Shown: positions 24,757 through 33,913, counted from the stretch's first letter. The stretch: 64,000 nucleotides of DNA from Actinoplanes utahensis (GCF_016862455.1 NZ_BOMZ01000018.1:1-64000), one strand, 5' to 3'. The notes: generated by a model from the sequence alone, not told the origin. Made by a program: numbers and translations.

Positions 24757-25731
24757 TCAATGGCGGAAGGTGCGGCGGTACGCCGTAGGCGCCACCCCGA
24801 TGGTCGCGTGCATGTGCTGGCGCAGGGCGGTCGCGCTGCCCAGCCCCGCCCGCCGGGCCACCGCCTCCACCGCCAGGTCGGTCGACTCGAGCAGGATCCG
24901 GGCGTGCTCGACGCGCTGGCGCAGCAGCCACTGCCGAGGGCTGAGCCCGGTCTCGTCCCGGAAGTGCCTGGTGAACGTCCGCACGCTCATCCGGGCGTGC
25001 CCGGCCATCTCCTCCAGGGTGACCGGCTCGGCCAGCCGGTCGAGCACCCACGCCCGGGTCGGCTCGGTGCCCGCGCCGTCGGCGGCCGGCACCGGCCGCT
25101 CGATGTACTGCGCCTGGCCGCCGTCCCGCCACGGTGGGACCACGCAGCGCCGGGCCGTCCGGTTGGCGACCGCCGCACCGTGGTCGGAGCGCACGATGTG
25201 CAGGCAGAGATCGACCCCGGCGCCGACCCCGGCCGAGGTGAGGATGTCGCCGTCGTCCACGAAGAGCACGTCGAAATCCCATTTGACCTGGGGATAGAGG
25301 CCACCGATGACGGGTGCCCAGGCCCAGTGGGTGGCAGCCGGCCGCCCGTCCAGCAGCCCGGCCGCGGCCAGCACCGACGCCCCGGTGCAGATGGAGACGA
25401 TCCGGGCGCCCCGTGCGGCGGCGGCCACCAGCGCGTCCCGCACCTCGCCGGGCAGGGTGCCGTCGGTGACCGGGCCGCCCTGGTGGATCCCCGGAACGAT
25501 CACCGTGTCCGCCCGGCCGAGCTCGGACAGGTCGTGGTCGGGGGTCAGGGTGAAACCGGACTCGGCGTGGACCGGGCCGGTCCCGCAGACCTTGACCCGG
25601 TAGAGCCGCTGCCCGCTCTCGTCCCGCGCCGAGAGGAACACCTGCGTGGGGGTGCCGAGATCGAACGGGACGAGACCGTCCAGGACGAGGATCGCGATCC
25701 GATGCTTCTCCATGGCCCGATTCTTGCGCAT
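24757..25731 (-). CDS. GlxA-family regulator (DJ-1/PfpI plus AraC)
   Basis: A 324-residue transcription regulator. The N-terminal half is a DJ-1/PfpI-like domain (RIAILVLDGLVPFDLGTPTQVF, then ICTGASVLAAAGLLDGRPAATHW, with the nucleophile-position Cys). The C-terminal 100 residues carry two AraC helix-turn-helix units (HARMSVRTFTRHFRDETGLSPRQWLLRQRVEHARILLE and VEAVARRAGLGSATALRQHM). GGGAGG precedes ATG 25731. It is divergent from an MFS transporter, which it probably controls. Confidence 0.88.
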   Translation of the reverse strand: MRKNRAMEKHRIAILVLDGLVPFDLGTPTQVFLSARDESGQRLYRVKVCGTGPVHAESGFTLTPDHDLSELGRADTVIVPGIHQGGPVTDGTLPGEVRDALVAAAARGARIVSICTGASVLAAAGLLDGRPAATHWAWAPVIGGLYPQVKWDFDVLFVDDGDILTSAGVGAGVDLCLHIVRSDHGAAVANRTARRCVVPPWRDGGQAQYIERPVPAADGAGTEPTRAWVLDRLAEPVTLEEMAGHARMSVRTFTRHFRDETGLSPRQWLLRQRVEHARILLESTDLAVEAVARRAGLGSATALRQHMHATIGVAPTAYRRTFRH

Positions 25732-25794
25732 GATGGCCTCCCGGCCACTCGCTCGCGGTCCCCGCACGCACCAGGATCAGAAGGTGTGAGACGC

Positions 25795-27042
25795 ATGCAT
25801 CCCGCCTGGCTCGTCGCCGCGGTCGCCTTCATCGCCCTGCTCGGCGCCGCCGGCTTCCGGGCCACCCCCTCCGTCATGCTCCAGCCGCTGCACGACGAGT
25901 TCGGCTGGTCGCTCGGTACCATCTCCGCCGCCGTCTCGGTCAACCTGCTGCTCTACGGCCTGACCGCGCCGTTCGCCGCGGCCCTGATGAACAAGTTCGG
26001 CGTCCGCCGGGTCGCGATGGGCGCGCTGCTGCTGGTCTCGGCCGGCTCCGGGCTCACCCTGTGGATGACCGAGAGCTGGCAACTCGTGCTCTGCTGGGGG
26101 GTGCTGGTCGGGCTCGGCACCGGCTCGCTCGCGCTGGGCTTCGTCGCGACGATCACCGGGCGCTGGTTCGTCAAGCACCGCGGTCTGGTCACCGGGGTGC
26201 TGACCGCGGCCGGGGCGACCGGCAACCTGATCTTCCTGCCGGTGCTGTCCCGGATCGTGGAGTCGGACGGCTGGCGGACGGCGGCGCTCACGGTGTCGGT
26301 GGCCGCGCTCGCCGTCGTACCCCTCATCTTCTGGCGCCTCCGCGACCACCCGGCGGACCTGAACGTGCCGGCCCTCGGAGGCACCGAGATCGAGGCGCCG
26401 GCGAAGCCGGCCGGGGGCGCGGCCGCAAACGCCCTGCGCGCGCTCCGCGACGCCGCGAGGACCAGGGCGTTCTGGCTGCTCGCGGGCGGGTTCGCGATCT
26501 GCGGGGCGACGACGAACGGGCTGGTCGGGACGCATTTCATCCCGGCCGCGCACGATCACGGGATGCCGCCGACCACCGCGGCGACCCTGCTCGCGCTGGT
26601 CGGCGTCTTCGACGTGGTCGGCACCATCGCCTCCGGCTGGCTGACCGACCGGGTGGACAGCCGGCTCCTGCTCGGCGCCTACTACGTGCTGCGCGGGCTG
26701 TCGCTGCTGGTGCTGCCGTCGCTGTTCGCGGCCACCGCGCACCCCAGCATGCTGATCTTCATCCTGTTCTACGGGCTGGACTGGGTGGCCACCGTGCCGC
26801 CGACCGTGACGCTGTGCCGGGAGTACTTCGGCGCGGCCGGGCCGATCGTCTTCGGCTGGGTCTTCGCCTCGCACCAGTTCGGCGCGGCGGCCGCCGCGAC
26901 CGCCGCCGGCCTGGTCCGGGATCGGTTCGGCGACTACGACCTGGCCTGGTACGTGGCCGGCGGGCTGGCGATCCTCGGGGCGATCCTGAGCCTGATGCTC
27001 TATGCCGGCAAGCGCCTGCCTTTGAGACTCGTCACGGCGTGA
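25795..27042 (+). CDS. MFS transporter
   Basis: A 415-residue, twelve-helix major facilitator. It contains FGVRRVAMGALL between helices 2 and 3, a GRWF/KHRGLVTGVLTAAGATGN motif in the N half and SGWLTDRVDSR in the C half, similar to the oxalate/formate antiporter and monocarboxylate-type subfamily. The substrate is not known. ATG 25795 has AAGG nine bases before it. Its stop overlaps the STAS gene convergently by 11 bases. It is divergent from the GlxA-like regulator. Confidence 0.85.
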   Translation: MHPAWLVAAVAFIALLGAAGFRATPSVMLQPLHDEFGWSLGTISAAVSVNLLLYGLTAPFAAALMNKFGVRRVAMGALLLVSAGSGLTLWMTESWQLVLCWGVLVGLGTGSLALGFVATITGRWFVKHRGLVTGVLTAAGATGNLIFLPVLSRIVESDGWRTAALTVSVAALAVVPLIFWRLRDHPADLNVPALGGTEIEAPAKPAGGAAANALRALRDAARTRAFWLLAGGFAICGATTNGLVGTHFIPAAHDHGMPPTTAATLLALVGVFDVVGTIASGWLTDRVDSRLLLGAYYVLRGLSLLVLPSLFAATAHPSMLIFILFYGLDWVATVPPTVTLCREYFGAAGPIVFGWVFASHQFGAAAAATAAGLVRDRFGDYDLAWYVAGGLAILGAILSLMLYAGKRLPLRLVTA

Positions 27043-27325
27043 CCGGGACGACCTCCAGGAGACCGCTCAGCACCAGGATCTGCCGCACCTGAGCGGACGG
27101 ATGCGCCAGCTGGAAGCCGATCCCCTGGTCACGGGCGCGCTGGAAACCGGAGATCAGCGCGCCCAGCCCGGTCGAGTCGATGAACGACACCCCCGCCATG
27201 TTCACCACGATGCGCCGGGGCCGGGCGGCGACGGCCTCGCCCAGCGCCACCCGAACCTGCTCGACGGTGAGGATGTCGATCTCCCCGTCCAGCTCCAGAG
27301 TGGTCGTGCCGCTCTCGTCCGTCAC
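27032..27325 (-). CDS. STAS-domain anti-sigma factor antagonist
   Basis: A 97-residue single STAS domain (SpoIIAA/RsbV type): ELDGEIDILTVEQV, IVVNMAGVSFIDSTGLGALI with the phospho-acceptor Ser, and FQLAHPSAQVRQILVLSGL. In this family the unphosphorylated protein binds an anti-sigma kinase and frees a sigma factor. AAAGGAGG lies six bases before the GTG, one of the best sites in the window. The SpoIIE-type phosphatase at 37.4 kb is a possible partner, but distance makes this speculative. Confidence 0.88.
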   Translation of the reverse strand: MTDESGTTTLELDGEIDILTVEQVRVALGEAVAARPRRIVVNMAGVSFIDSTGLGALISGFQRARDQGIGFQLAHPSAQVRQILVLSGLLEVVPVTP

Positions 27326-27370
27326 CGGGCCTCCTTTTCTGTGGCCAACGTTCCACGTACGGTAATCGGC

Positions 27371-29785
27371 ATGCCGATCCGTGGTGGTGTGCCGCCGCGC
27401 AACCCGCGCTTCGCAGGCCGAGAGGACCTCCTGGCGCGGGTGCGCGACATGCTCGGCAACGGCCCGGTGGTGCTGCTGCCGAGCCCTGAGCATCAGCTCG
27501 GCGGCACCGGGCGTACCCAGCTGGCGGTGGAGTACGCCCACCGCCATGCCGCATCGTACGACTTGATCTGGTGGATACCCGCCGAACAGACCGCGGGAAC
27601 CCGTGCGGCGCTCGCGGGTCTGGCCCAGCGGCTCGGCCTGCCCGAGGCCCGTGATCTCAACCGGACCCTCGGCGCCGTCCGCGACGCGCTGAGCCGCGGC
27701 GAGCCGTTCCGCAACTGGCTGGTCGTCTTCGAGAACGCGAACCGTCCCGAGGACATCACCCCCTACCTGCCGTCCGGCGCCGGGCACGTGCTGGTGACCA
27801 GCCGCAACCCACGATGGACCGCCGAGGTCGCGCAGTCGCTGCCGGTGCCGGTCTTCGACCGGGCGGACAGCGTGGACCTGCTGCGGTCCCGTGCGCCCGA
27901 GCTGTCCATCGGCGACGCCGAGCGGCTCGCCGAGCGGCTGGGCGACGTGCCGATGGCCCTCGACCTGGCCGCCGCGGTCCGCGACGCCACCGGCCGCCCG
28001 GTCGCCGGTTACCTGGCGGACTTCGAGCGCCGCTCCGGCGAGCTGGCGTTCCCGACCCCGGTCCGGGTGGCGTGGGGCCTGGCCGCGGAGGCGCTCGGCG
28101 CCGACTCCCCGGCCGACCGGGTGCTGCTGGAGCTGTGCACGTTCCTGGCCAGCGCCCCGATCTCGTGGCGGCTGCTGTGGGCGGCGCGGACCCTGCCGCT
28201 GGATCCGGAGCTGGCCCGGACCGTCCGGGTGGAGCGCCGGTTGCGGGCCGCGATGCGCCGGATCGGGCGGTACGGCCTGGCCGAGCTGGACCCGGCCGGC
28301 GAGCGGCTCACCGTGCACCCGCTGATCCGGGGCATGTTCGGTCAGGAGCTCAGCTCGGAACGGCACGCGGAGCTGCTGCGGACGGTGCGGGGCATGCTGG
28401 CCGCCGCCGACCCGGGCGACCCCGACGACCCGGCCGGCTGGTACCGGTACACCGAGCTGGCCCCGCACCTGATCCACTCCGATCTGCTCGGCGGCGACGC
28501 CGAGGAGGTCCGCCAGCTGGTGATCAACTGCATCCGGTTCCACTACGCCCGCGGCGACTACGACTCCAGCCGCGACCTGGCGAGCTCGGCGGTGGCCCGC
28601 TGGCGCGACGCCCTGGGCGAGTCCGCCGAGCAGACCCTGCTGGCCTCGTTCCACCTGGCCAACGCGTTGCGGGCGGTCGGCCGCAACGCCGACGCCCGGA
28701 GCCTGAACCTGCAGACCCTGCGCACCCAGCGGGAGGTGGTCGGCGCCGACGACGAGGCGACCCTGGCCACCGCCAACAGTGTCGGCGGCGACCTGCGGAT
28801 GCAGGGCCACTTCGGGCAGGCCCGGCAGCTCGACGCCGACAACCTGGTGCGCTACCGGCGTCTCTTCGGGGAGAGCTACCCGACCGCGCTGCGCTGCGCC
28901 AACAACCTCGCCGCCGACCTGCGGCTGCTCGGCGACTTCCGGGGCGCGCGGACCCTCGACGAGCAGGTGCTGCGGCACCGGCAGGCGATCTTCGTGGACG
29001 GGCACCCGGAGATCGTGGCGTCCCGTGCCGAGCTGGGTTTCGACCTGTTCGGGCTGGGCGACTACGCCGGGGCGGCCGAGGTGCTGGCGGCCTGCCCCGG
29101 AGACGACGACCACCCGTTCGCGCTGTGGGCCGGGCGGTGCGCCGCGATGGTCGCCCGCCGCCGTGGCGATCCGGCGGCCCGTGCCCTGGCCGAGGCGAAC
29201 CTGGCCGTCTACCGGCAGCGGTTCGGTGATCTGAGCGTGGACACCCTGGCGGCGGCGGTGTCGGCCGCCAACTGCGCCCTCGCCGACGGCGACCTCGACG
29301 CAGCCCACGAGCTGCTGGAACGCGCCGTCATCAGGTACCACGCGGTGCTCGGCGACGAGCACCCGTTCACCCTGGTCGCGTCGGCCGGGCTGGCCGGGGT
29401 GGTCCGGGCGTCCGGCCGGACCACCGAGGCGCGGACCATCGACCAGGAGGTGCTGAGCGGTCTGCGGCGCAGTGTCGGATCGGATCACCCGTTCACGCTG
29501 AGCTGCGCCAACGGGCTCGCCGCCGATCTCGCCGCGGCCGGCGAGGCCCAGCAGGCCCGCGAACTGGCCGCCGACACGCTGCGCCGGTCCCGCGCGGTCC
29601 GCGGCGCCGACCATCCGGACACCGCGGCCTGCGCCTGGAACCTGGCGCTCACCGGCGGCGACGAGGCGGCCCGGCAGCAGGCGCTGGACGGGCTGGTGAA
29701 AGTGTTCGGCGACGGTCACCCGGTGTTTCGGGTGACCGCCGCCGAGCAGCGACTCGAGACCGAGGTGGATCTGCCGCCGCTGTAG
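27371..29785 (+). CDS. FxsT-like NB-ARC/TPR protein
   Basis: An 804-residue protein with an N-terminal STAND-type nucleotide-binding module (RNPRFAGREDLLARV, then LGGTGRTQLAVEYAHRHA, ILVTSRNPRW-like sensor). From about residue 370 the C terminus carries tetratricopeptide repeats with alternating AANLA/LGEDHP-like motifs. It resembles the FxSxx-COOH system tetratricopeptide protein (FxsT). Walker A is altered: Arg48 replaces the expected Lys (GTGRT), so ATP hydrolysis may be lost. The FxSxx peptide and HExxH genes are 2-6 kb downstream on the other strand. The start has only a weak ribosome binding site; STAS is divergent 45 bases away. Confidence 0.8.
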   Translation: MPIRGGVPPRNPRFAGREDLLARVRDMLGNGPVVLLPSPEHQLGGTGRTQLAVEYAHRHAASYDLIWWIPAEQTAGTRAALAGLAQRLGLPEARDLNRTLGAVRDALSRGEPFRNWLVVFENANRPEDITPYLPSGAGHVLVTSRNPRWTAEVAQSLPVPVFDRADSVDLLRSRAPELSIGDAERLAERLGDVPMALDLAAAVRDATGRPVAGYLADFERRSGELAFPTPVRVAWGLAAEALGADSPADRVLLELCTFLASAPISWRLLWAARTLPLDPELARTVRVERRLRAAMRRIGRYGLAELDPAGERLTVHPLIRGMFGQELSSERHAELLRTVRGMLAAADPGDPDDPAGWYRYTELAPHLIHSDLLGGDAEEVRQLVINCIRFHYARGDYDSSRDLASSAVARWRDALGESAEQTLLASFHLANALRAVGRNADARSLNLQTLRTQREVVGADDEATLATANSVGGDLRMQGHFGQARQLDADNLVRYRRLFGESYPTALRCANNLAADLRLLGDFRGARTLDEQVLRHRQAIFVDGHPEIVASRAELGFDLFGLGDYAGAAEVLAACPGDDDHPFALWAGRCAAMVARRRGDPAARALAEANLAVYRQRFGDLSVDTLAAAVSAANCALADGDLDAAHELLERAVIRYHAVLGDEHPFTLVASAGLAGVVRASGRTTEARTIDQEVLSGLRRSVGSDHPFTLSCANGLAADLAAAGEAQQARELAADTLRRSRAVRGADHPDTAACAWNLALTGGDEAARQQALDGLVKVFGDGHPVFRVTAAEQRLETEVDLPPL

Positions 29786-29792
29786 GACCCGC

Positions 29793-31454
29793 CTACCAGA
29801 CCTGCGCCGACTGCTTGTCGAGCAGCTCGGTCACGTCGACCGCCGGCATCGGCCGGGCGAAGTGGTACCCCTGCGCGCGGCCGCAGGCCAGCTCCTTGAG
29901 CCGTTCCGCCTGGCCCTCGTCCTCGACGCCCTCGGCCACCGGCGACAGGTTGAAGGTGCGCGCGATGTGCAGCACCGCCTCGGCCACCGAGGCGCCGCCG
30001 GTCTCCGGCATCGCCTGCACGAACGAGCGGTCGATCTTGACGACGTCCACCGGCAGGGTGCTGAGGTGGCTGAGCGACGAGAACCCGGTGCCGAAGTCGT
30101 CCAGGGCGATCCGTACGCCCAGGTCCTTCAGCGCGCTCAGCACCCGGGCCGACTCCACCAGATCGGTGAGCGCCACCGACTCGGTCAGCTCCAGCACCAG
30201 GTCCTGGGGCGGCAGCCCGGTCCGCTGCAACACCTCCCGCACCTCGTCCACGAGGCGAGGGTTGCTCAGCTGCGAGGCGGACAGGTTGACGTTCATCTCG
30301 AAGCCCGGGAACCGGCCCTGCCAGGTCAGCGCCTGCCGGCAGGCCTCCTCCAGGACCCAGCCGCCGAGCCGGGGCACCTGGCCCAGCTGCTCGGCCAGCT
30401 CCAGGAACAGCGCCGGCGGGACCAGGCCCTTCTCCGGATGACGCCAGCGGACCAGCGCCTCCACACCGACGGTGATGCCACCCTGGTTCAGGTCGACGAT
30501 CGGCTGGTAGTGCACCTCGAACTCACCGGCCTCCAGGCCGCGCAGCAGATCCTGCTCGGCCAGGCGGCGCTGCTCGGCCTTCGCGAACAGGACCGGGTCG
30601 AACCGGCGGGCGACCCCGCCGCCGTCCCGCTTGGCCCGGATCAGGGCCTGGTCGGCGCGCCTCAGCACCCCGTCCAGCCCGTCGCCGCCGTCGGTGATCG
30701 CCACCCCGGCGCTGGCCCGCATGTTCAGCTCCATCCCGCCCACCTGCAGTGGACGGTGCAGCTCGGTGAGCACCCGCTCGGCCACCGCGACCGCGGCCTG
30801 CTCGTCCTCCAGGCCGGGCAACAGCACCACGAACTCGTCACCGTCCAGGCGGGCGACGGTGTCGTTGGCCCGCACGTTCACCGACAGCCGATCGGCCGCG
30901 GCACGCAGCAGCTCGTCGCCGGTCGCATGGCCGAGGACGTCGTTCACATCCTTCAGCCCGTCCAGGTCCACCACGATCACCGCGGTCTTGGTCCGGGACG
31001 GTTCGGCGAGAACCTCCTCGGCGTACTCGACGAACATCCGCCGGTTGCCGATCCCGGTCAGCGGGTCCCGGAAGGCCTGCTGTGCCAGCAGCGTCTGCTG
31101 CCGGTTCCGGTCCGGGTCGATCCGGCTGCCCAGGAACTGCCGCAGCAGCCCGGCGGCCCCGATCAGCAGCAGCAGCCAGAGCGCGCCCGGAGCCAGATCA
31201 CCGCTCAGGTGCCGGATGGCGACCACGAGCAGCGCCGCCGCCACCGTCACCAGCCGCAGCACGCCGCGGCGGGTGTCCAGCAGCACCACCGCCAGACCCA
31301 GACACAATGCCGCCAGCAGGGGCATGATGCGGCCGGTCAGCCCCCAGGGCTGTCCGGGATCAGCCACCGGCCAGGCGAGCAGTACCAGCGACGCGAGCGT
31401 CACGGTGTCGTCGACGACGATCCGTACCCGGTCCCAGAGAGCGTTGCGGCCCAC
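29793..31454 (-). CDS. GGDEF-EAL cyclic di-GMP protein
   Basis: A 553-residue membrane protein. Four or five hydrophobic segments occupy residues 15-105 (a short membrane sensor). A GGDEF domain follows with DGDEF at 204-208 in place of GGDEF, then an EAL domain with EAL at 332-334, DLVLELTES and LDDFGTGFSSL intact. The phosphodiesterase should be active; the cyclase may work weakly or act as a GTP sensor. GGAGGTGG precedes the GTG start. It lies between the FxsT-like and HExxH genes, an unusual place within a peptide-modification locus. Confidence 0.9.
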   Translation of the reverse strand: MGRNALWDRVRIVVDDTVTLASLVLLAWPVADPGQPWGLTGRIMPLLAALCLGLAVVLLDTRRGVLRLVTVAAALLVVAIRHLSGDLAPGALWLLLLIGAAGLLRQFLGSRIDPDRNRQQTLLAQQAFRDPLTGIGNRRMFVEYAEEVLAEPSRTKTAVIVVDLDGLKDVNDVLGHATGDELLRAAADRLSVNVRANDTVARLDGDEFVVLLPGLEDEQAAVAVAERVLTELHRPLQVGGMELNMRASAGVAITDGGDGLDGVLRRADQALIRAKRDGGGVARRFDPVLFAKAEQRRLAEQDLLRGLEAGEFEVHYQPIVDLNQGGITVGVEALVRWRHPEKGLVPPALFLELAEQLGQVPRLGGWVLEEACRQALTWQGRFPGFEMNVNLSASQLSNPRLVDEVREVLQRTGLPPQDLVLELTESVALTDLVESARVLSALKDLGVRIALDDFGTGFSSLSHLSTLPVDVVKIDRSFVQAMPETGGASVAEAVLHIARTFNLSPVAEGVEDEGQAERLKELACGRAQGYHFARPMPAVDVTELLDKQSAQVW

Positions 31455-31620
31455 GATCCACCTCCGGGGAGTCAGATCGGTCCCGGCCGGTCGTGGTTGA
31501 GCTATCCGGGCCGCCGGTTCTCACCGCTGTCTCCGGGCGCCGCGACAGCTGTCCGGGCGGCTGCTCCTCACTGCTGTCTCCGGGAAGCCGAGGCAGCCGT
31601 GGGAATCAGCCGGGGTTCGG

Positions 31621-32997
31621 TCAGGACAGCCAGGCGGCCAGGGCGTTCAGCGGCGCTTGCGGAAGAGCGGTGGCGGCGGCGCGCACCACTTCCGGCCGGC
31701 GTCGCAGGGCCGGATGCGGAGAGACGAGGGCGAGGCCACCCCAGTCACGACCTTTCTCGTACGCCGGGAGAGCGGCCCTGTCGTCGCCGCGCACCGTGGC
31801 GGCATCCGCGCCGTCCCCGGGCTTCGACCCGTGCAGCACCGCCCGGATCAGCGGCAGCCGGGGGCTGTTCTCCAGCGCCCGCCCGCCGCCCGGCACCAGC
31901 ACCGGGGTGATCTCCGGCGGCTCCGAGCCGGCGTCCCAGGCAGCCACCAGCCGGGCCGTGTCCGCGTCGTCGACGGCGAGGTTGCGCAGCCGCCAGCGGG
32001 CCCGGTGGTCGGCGTTCGCCAGGTCGGCCAGCCGCTGGATCGCCGGGTCGACCGGCTCGTCCAGCCACGGCGTCACCTCGTCGCGCAGCGCTGTGACGAA
32101 CCGGGTCCCGGCCGGGGTCAGCTCCCCGCCGGTGAGTAGCGCTTCGGCCGCCTCCGCTACCGCGCCGCGCCAGCGGGCGAACTCGAACGCCGCCGCGGCC
32201 CCCGGCGCGGACCGGCGGAACCGGGTCACCGCGAGATAGGCGTACGCCCCGTGCAGCACCCCGAACGCCGGCCGCGGATCGTCGCGCCACGGCGAGTAAC
32301 CCGGCGGACCATCCGGCTCGACGAGCGGGAAGAGCAGGTGGGTGGCGTTCAGGATGCTGTGCTGGGTCTCGTGGAGCAGCCCGGCGGCCAGCGCGTCCGG
32401 GGTGGCCGGCGCGGACAGCGCGACCGCCCCGAACGCCTCCGCCGAGGTGGCGCTGATGCCCTCGGCGACCGGATCCGGCAGCACCGGGACGATCACCCGC
32501 AGCACGGCGGCCAGGACCTCGGCGGCCGGGCGGTGCCGGCCGGCCAGCAGCTCCCACGCCCGGTCCAGGAGCTCGTGCCAGCGGCGGGCCTGGTCGGCGG
32601 CCAGCGGGGGAGCGGGCGTGAGGCCGAGCCGCGACCGGATCGGGTCGGTGTCCTCCAGCCGGACCGTCAGCGGCAGGCCGTTTCGGGTCACGGTCAGCAC
32701 GTGCGGGCCGCGCGGGCCGGGGTCGCACGGGCCGGACCGCAGACAGTGGGCGGCCCACAGGGCGGTCATCGGATCGGTGACCCAGCGTGCCGCCTCTTCG
32801 GGGGCGGTGGCCAGCTGGGCGGCGTACCACGCAGGGGTGTCGGAAACCTGGCGGCGCACCTCCCGTAGGAGAAGCAGTGACCGGCTGTGCTCGGCCCGGC
32901 GCAACGCGCCGAGGGTGTCCCCGTCGGGCCGTCCGGCGCCGAGCCTGGCGAAGGCGGTGTCACCGAGCCGGAAGGGCTGTACGGTCATCTCCGTCAC
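31621..32997 (-). CDS. HExxH-motif putative peptide-modification protein
   Basis: A 458-residue cytoplasmic protein with LLHETQHSILNATHLL, so the HExxH is at 209-213. It matches the pattern of the HExxH proteins of FxSxx-COOH peptide systems, which are often fused to a radical-SAM enzyme (FxsB). Here it is stand-alone. Its GTG start overlaps the FxSxx peptide stop as GTGA, so the two are made together. The likely role is processing or modification of that peptide; the chemistry is not established. Confidence 0.85.
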   Translation of the reverse strand: MTEMTVQPFRLGDTAFARLGAGRPDGDTLGALRRAEHSRSLLLLREVRRQVSDTPAWYAAQLATAPEEAARWVTDPMTALWAAHCLRSGPCDPGPRGPHVLTVTRNGLPLTVRLEDTDPIRSRLGLTPAPPLAADQARRWHELLDRAWELLAGRHRPAAEVLAAVLRVIVPVLPDPVAEGISATSAEAFGAVALSAPATPDALAAGLLHETQHSILNATHLLFPLVEPDGPPGYSPWRDDPRPAFGVLHGAYAYLAVTRFRRSAPGAAAAFEFARWRGAVAEAAEALLTGGELTPAGTRFVTALRDEVTPWLDEPVDPAIQRLADLANADHRARWRLRNLAVDDADTARLVAAWDAGSEPPEITPVLVPGGGRALENSPRLPLIRAVLHGSKPGDGADAATVRGDDRAALPAYEKGRDWGGLALVSPHPALRRRPEVVRAAATALPQAPLNALAAWLS

Positions 32998-33206
32998 AGC
33001 GCGGAGTTGAAGCCGGCGATCGGCTCGCCGGGCGCGGCGTCACCGGTGACCCGGCGAACGGCGCGGACCAGGGCCGAGCCGTCCTGCTCGACGAGGTCCG
33101 GGAGAGGGACGGCGGAGAGGTCGATCATCACGGAGCGCCACTCCTCGGGCTCGTCGCCGTCCGGGTCCGCGTGCACCGCTACCTCCTCGGGTCCGCTCGT
33201 ACCCAT
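32994..33206 (-). CDS. FxSxx-COOH precursor peptide
   Basis: A 70-residue peptide that ends ...PIAGFNSAL, so the last five residues are F-N-S-A-L, an exact FxSxx-COOH terminus. The middle (LSAVPLPDLVEQDGSALVRAVRRV) has the helical leader-like pattern of this family. Peptides of this family are substrates of FxsB-type radical-SAM enzymes. Here the only modifying enzyme alongside is the coupled HExxH protein. Confidence 0.85.
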   Translation of the reverse strand: MGTSGPEEVAVHADPDGDEPEEWRSVMIDLSAVPLPDLVEQDGSALVRAVRRVTGDAAPGEPIAGFNSAL

Positions 33207-33343
33207 CGATCCGTTGCCTGAAGGTTACGGCGGTCGTCGGGTCGGGTGACCACCGGGAGTCACCAAAGCGGGTGCTCGCGGGGTTTGCGCGGGCGTGATC
33301 TCATGGGACTTCATCACGGCGAGTCGGTAACGGAGGACGAAAC

Positions 33344-33514
33344 GTGCTGGATGGTGAACGGACGGTCGCTGGCGGCGAGGACGTGCAGTCGGTCGACGTC
33401 GAGGAGCCGGTGATGCCGGCGCCGGAGTTCCCGACTTTCAACCACACTCCGACGCTGCCGCACCAGGCGCCGGGCAACGGGTTCGAGAGTGGGCGCGACA
33501 GTCGTGCCCGGTGA
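33344..33514 (+). CDS. Small unknown protein coupled to the following gene
   Basis: A 56-residue frame with GGAGG and a seven- to eight-base spacing before GTG 33344. The product is acidic at the N terminus (GGEDVQSVDVEEP), Pro-rich in the middle (MPAPEFPTF, HTPTLPHQAPG) and ends basic. It overlaps the next gene by 11 to 26 bases, depending on that gene's start. The combination suggests a real two-gene unit divergent from the FxSxx operon. No family recognised. Confidence 0.55.
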   Translation: MLDGERTVAGGEDVQSVDVEEPVMPAPEFPTFNHTPTLPHQAPGNGFESGRDSRAR

Positions 33515-33896
33515 GACCGGGGCGTCGCTGCCGCGCCGAGGGCCGGCCCCGCCGGTCGACCGGATGGGCAACGCCGAATTGGCCCGGATGATCGAGTCGG
33601 AGCACCCCTATCGGGGGAAGGCTCTGTTCGAGCTCTGCGACCGGGTCGCGCTGGACGACGACGCGGCGACCAAGGTGGCGATGCTGTCGCGGCTCACGTC
33701 GCTGCGGCAGGCGCGGCTCTTCGACCGGGTGTCGCTGGCCTGGCAGGCGATCATCGCGCTGCTGGCGGCGCAGACGGCACACGCGCGGCAGGAGGCGTAC
33801 GCGGCGTTCGCCGCGCTGGAGCCGGCGGAGCAGCGGGACATGCTGGATTATCTCGAGGTCAAGACGATCGAGGAGGCCCGTCCACGCATCACGTGA
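33489..33896 (+). CDS. Unknown helical protein
   Basis: A protein of up to 135 residues (130 if translation starts at GTG 33504). After a short Pro/Arg-rich start, the body is entirely helical and repeat-like (ALDDDAATKVAMLSRLTSLRQARLFDRVSLAWQAIIALLAAQT, then EPAEQRDMLDYLE), resembling a HEAT-like or adaptor protein. No family recognised and no membrane segment. Confidence 0.65.
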   Translation: MGATVVPGETGASLPRRGPAPPVDRMGNAELARMIESEHPYRGKALFELCDRVALDDDAATKVAMLSRLTSLRQARLFDRVSLAWQAIIALLAAQTAHARQEAYAAFAALEPAEQRDMLDYLEVKTIEEARPRIT

Positions 33897-33913
33897 GCGG
33901 GCCCCCGGTGTCG

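Noticed and set aside
24760..25794. 5' extension of the MFS frame on the plus strand over the GlxA-like gene
   Set aside because: The MFS homology begins at 25795 and the extension is antisense to a clear regulator gene.
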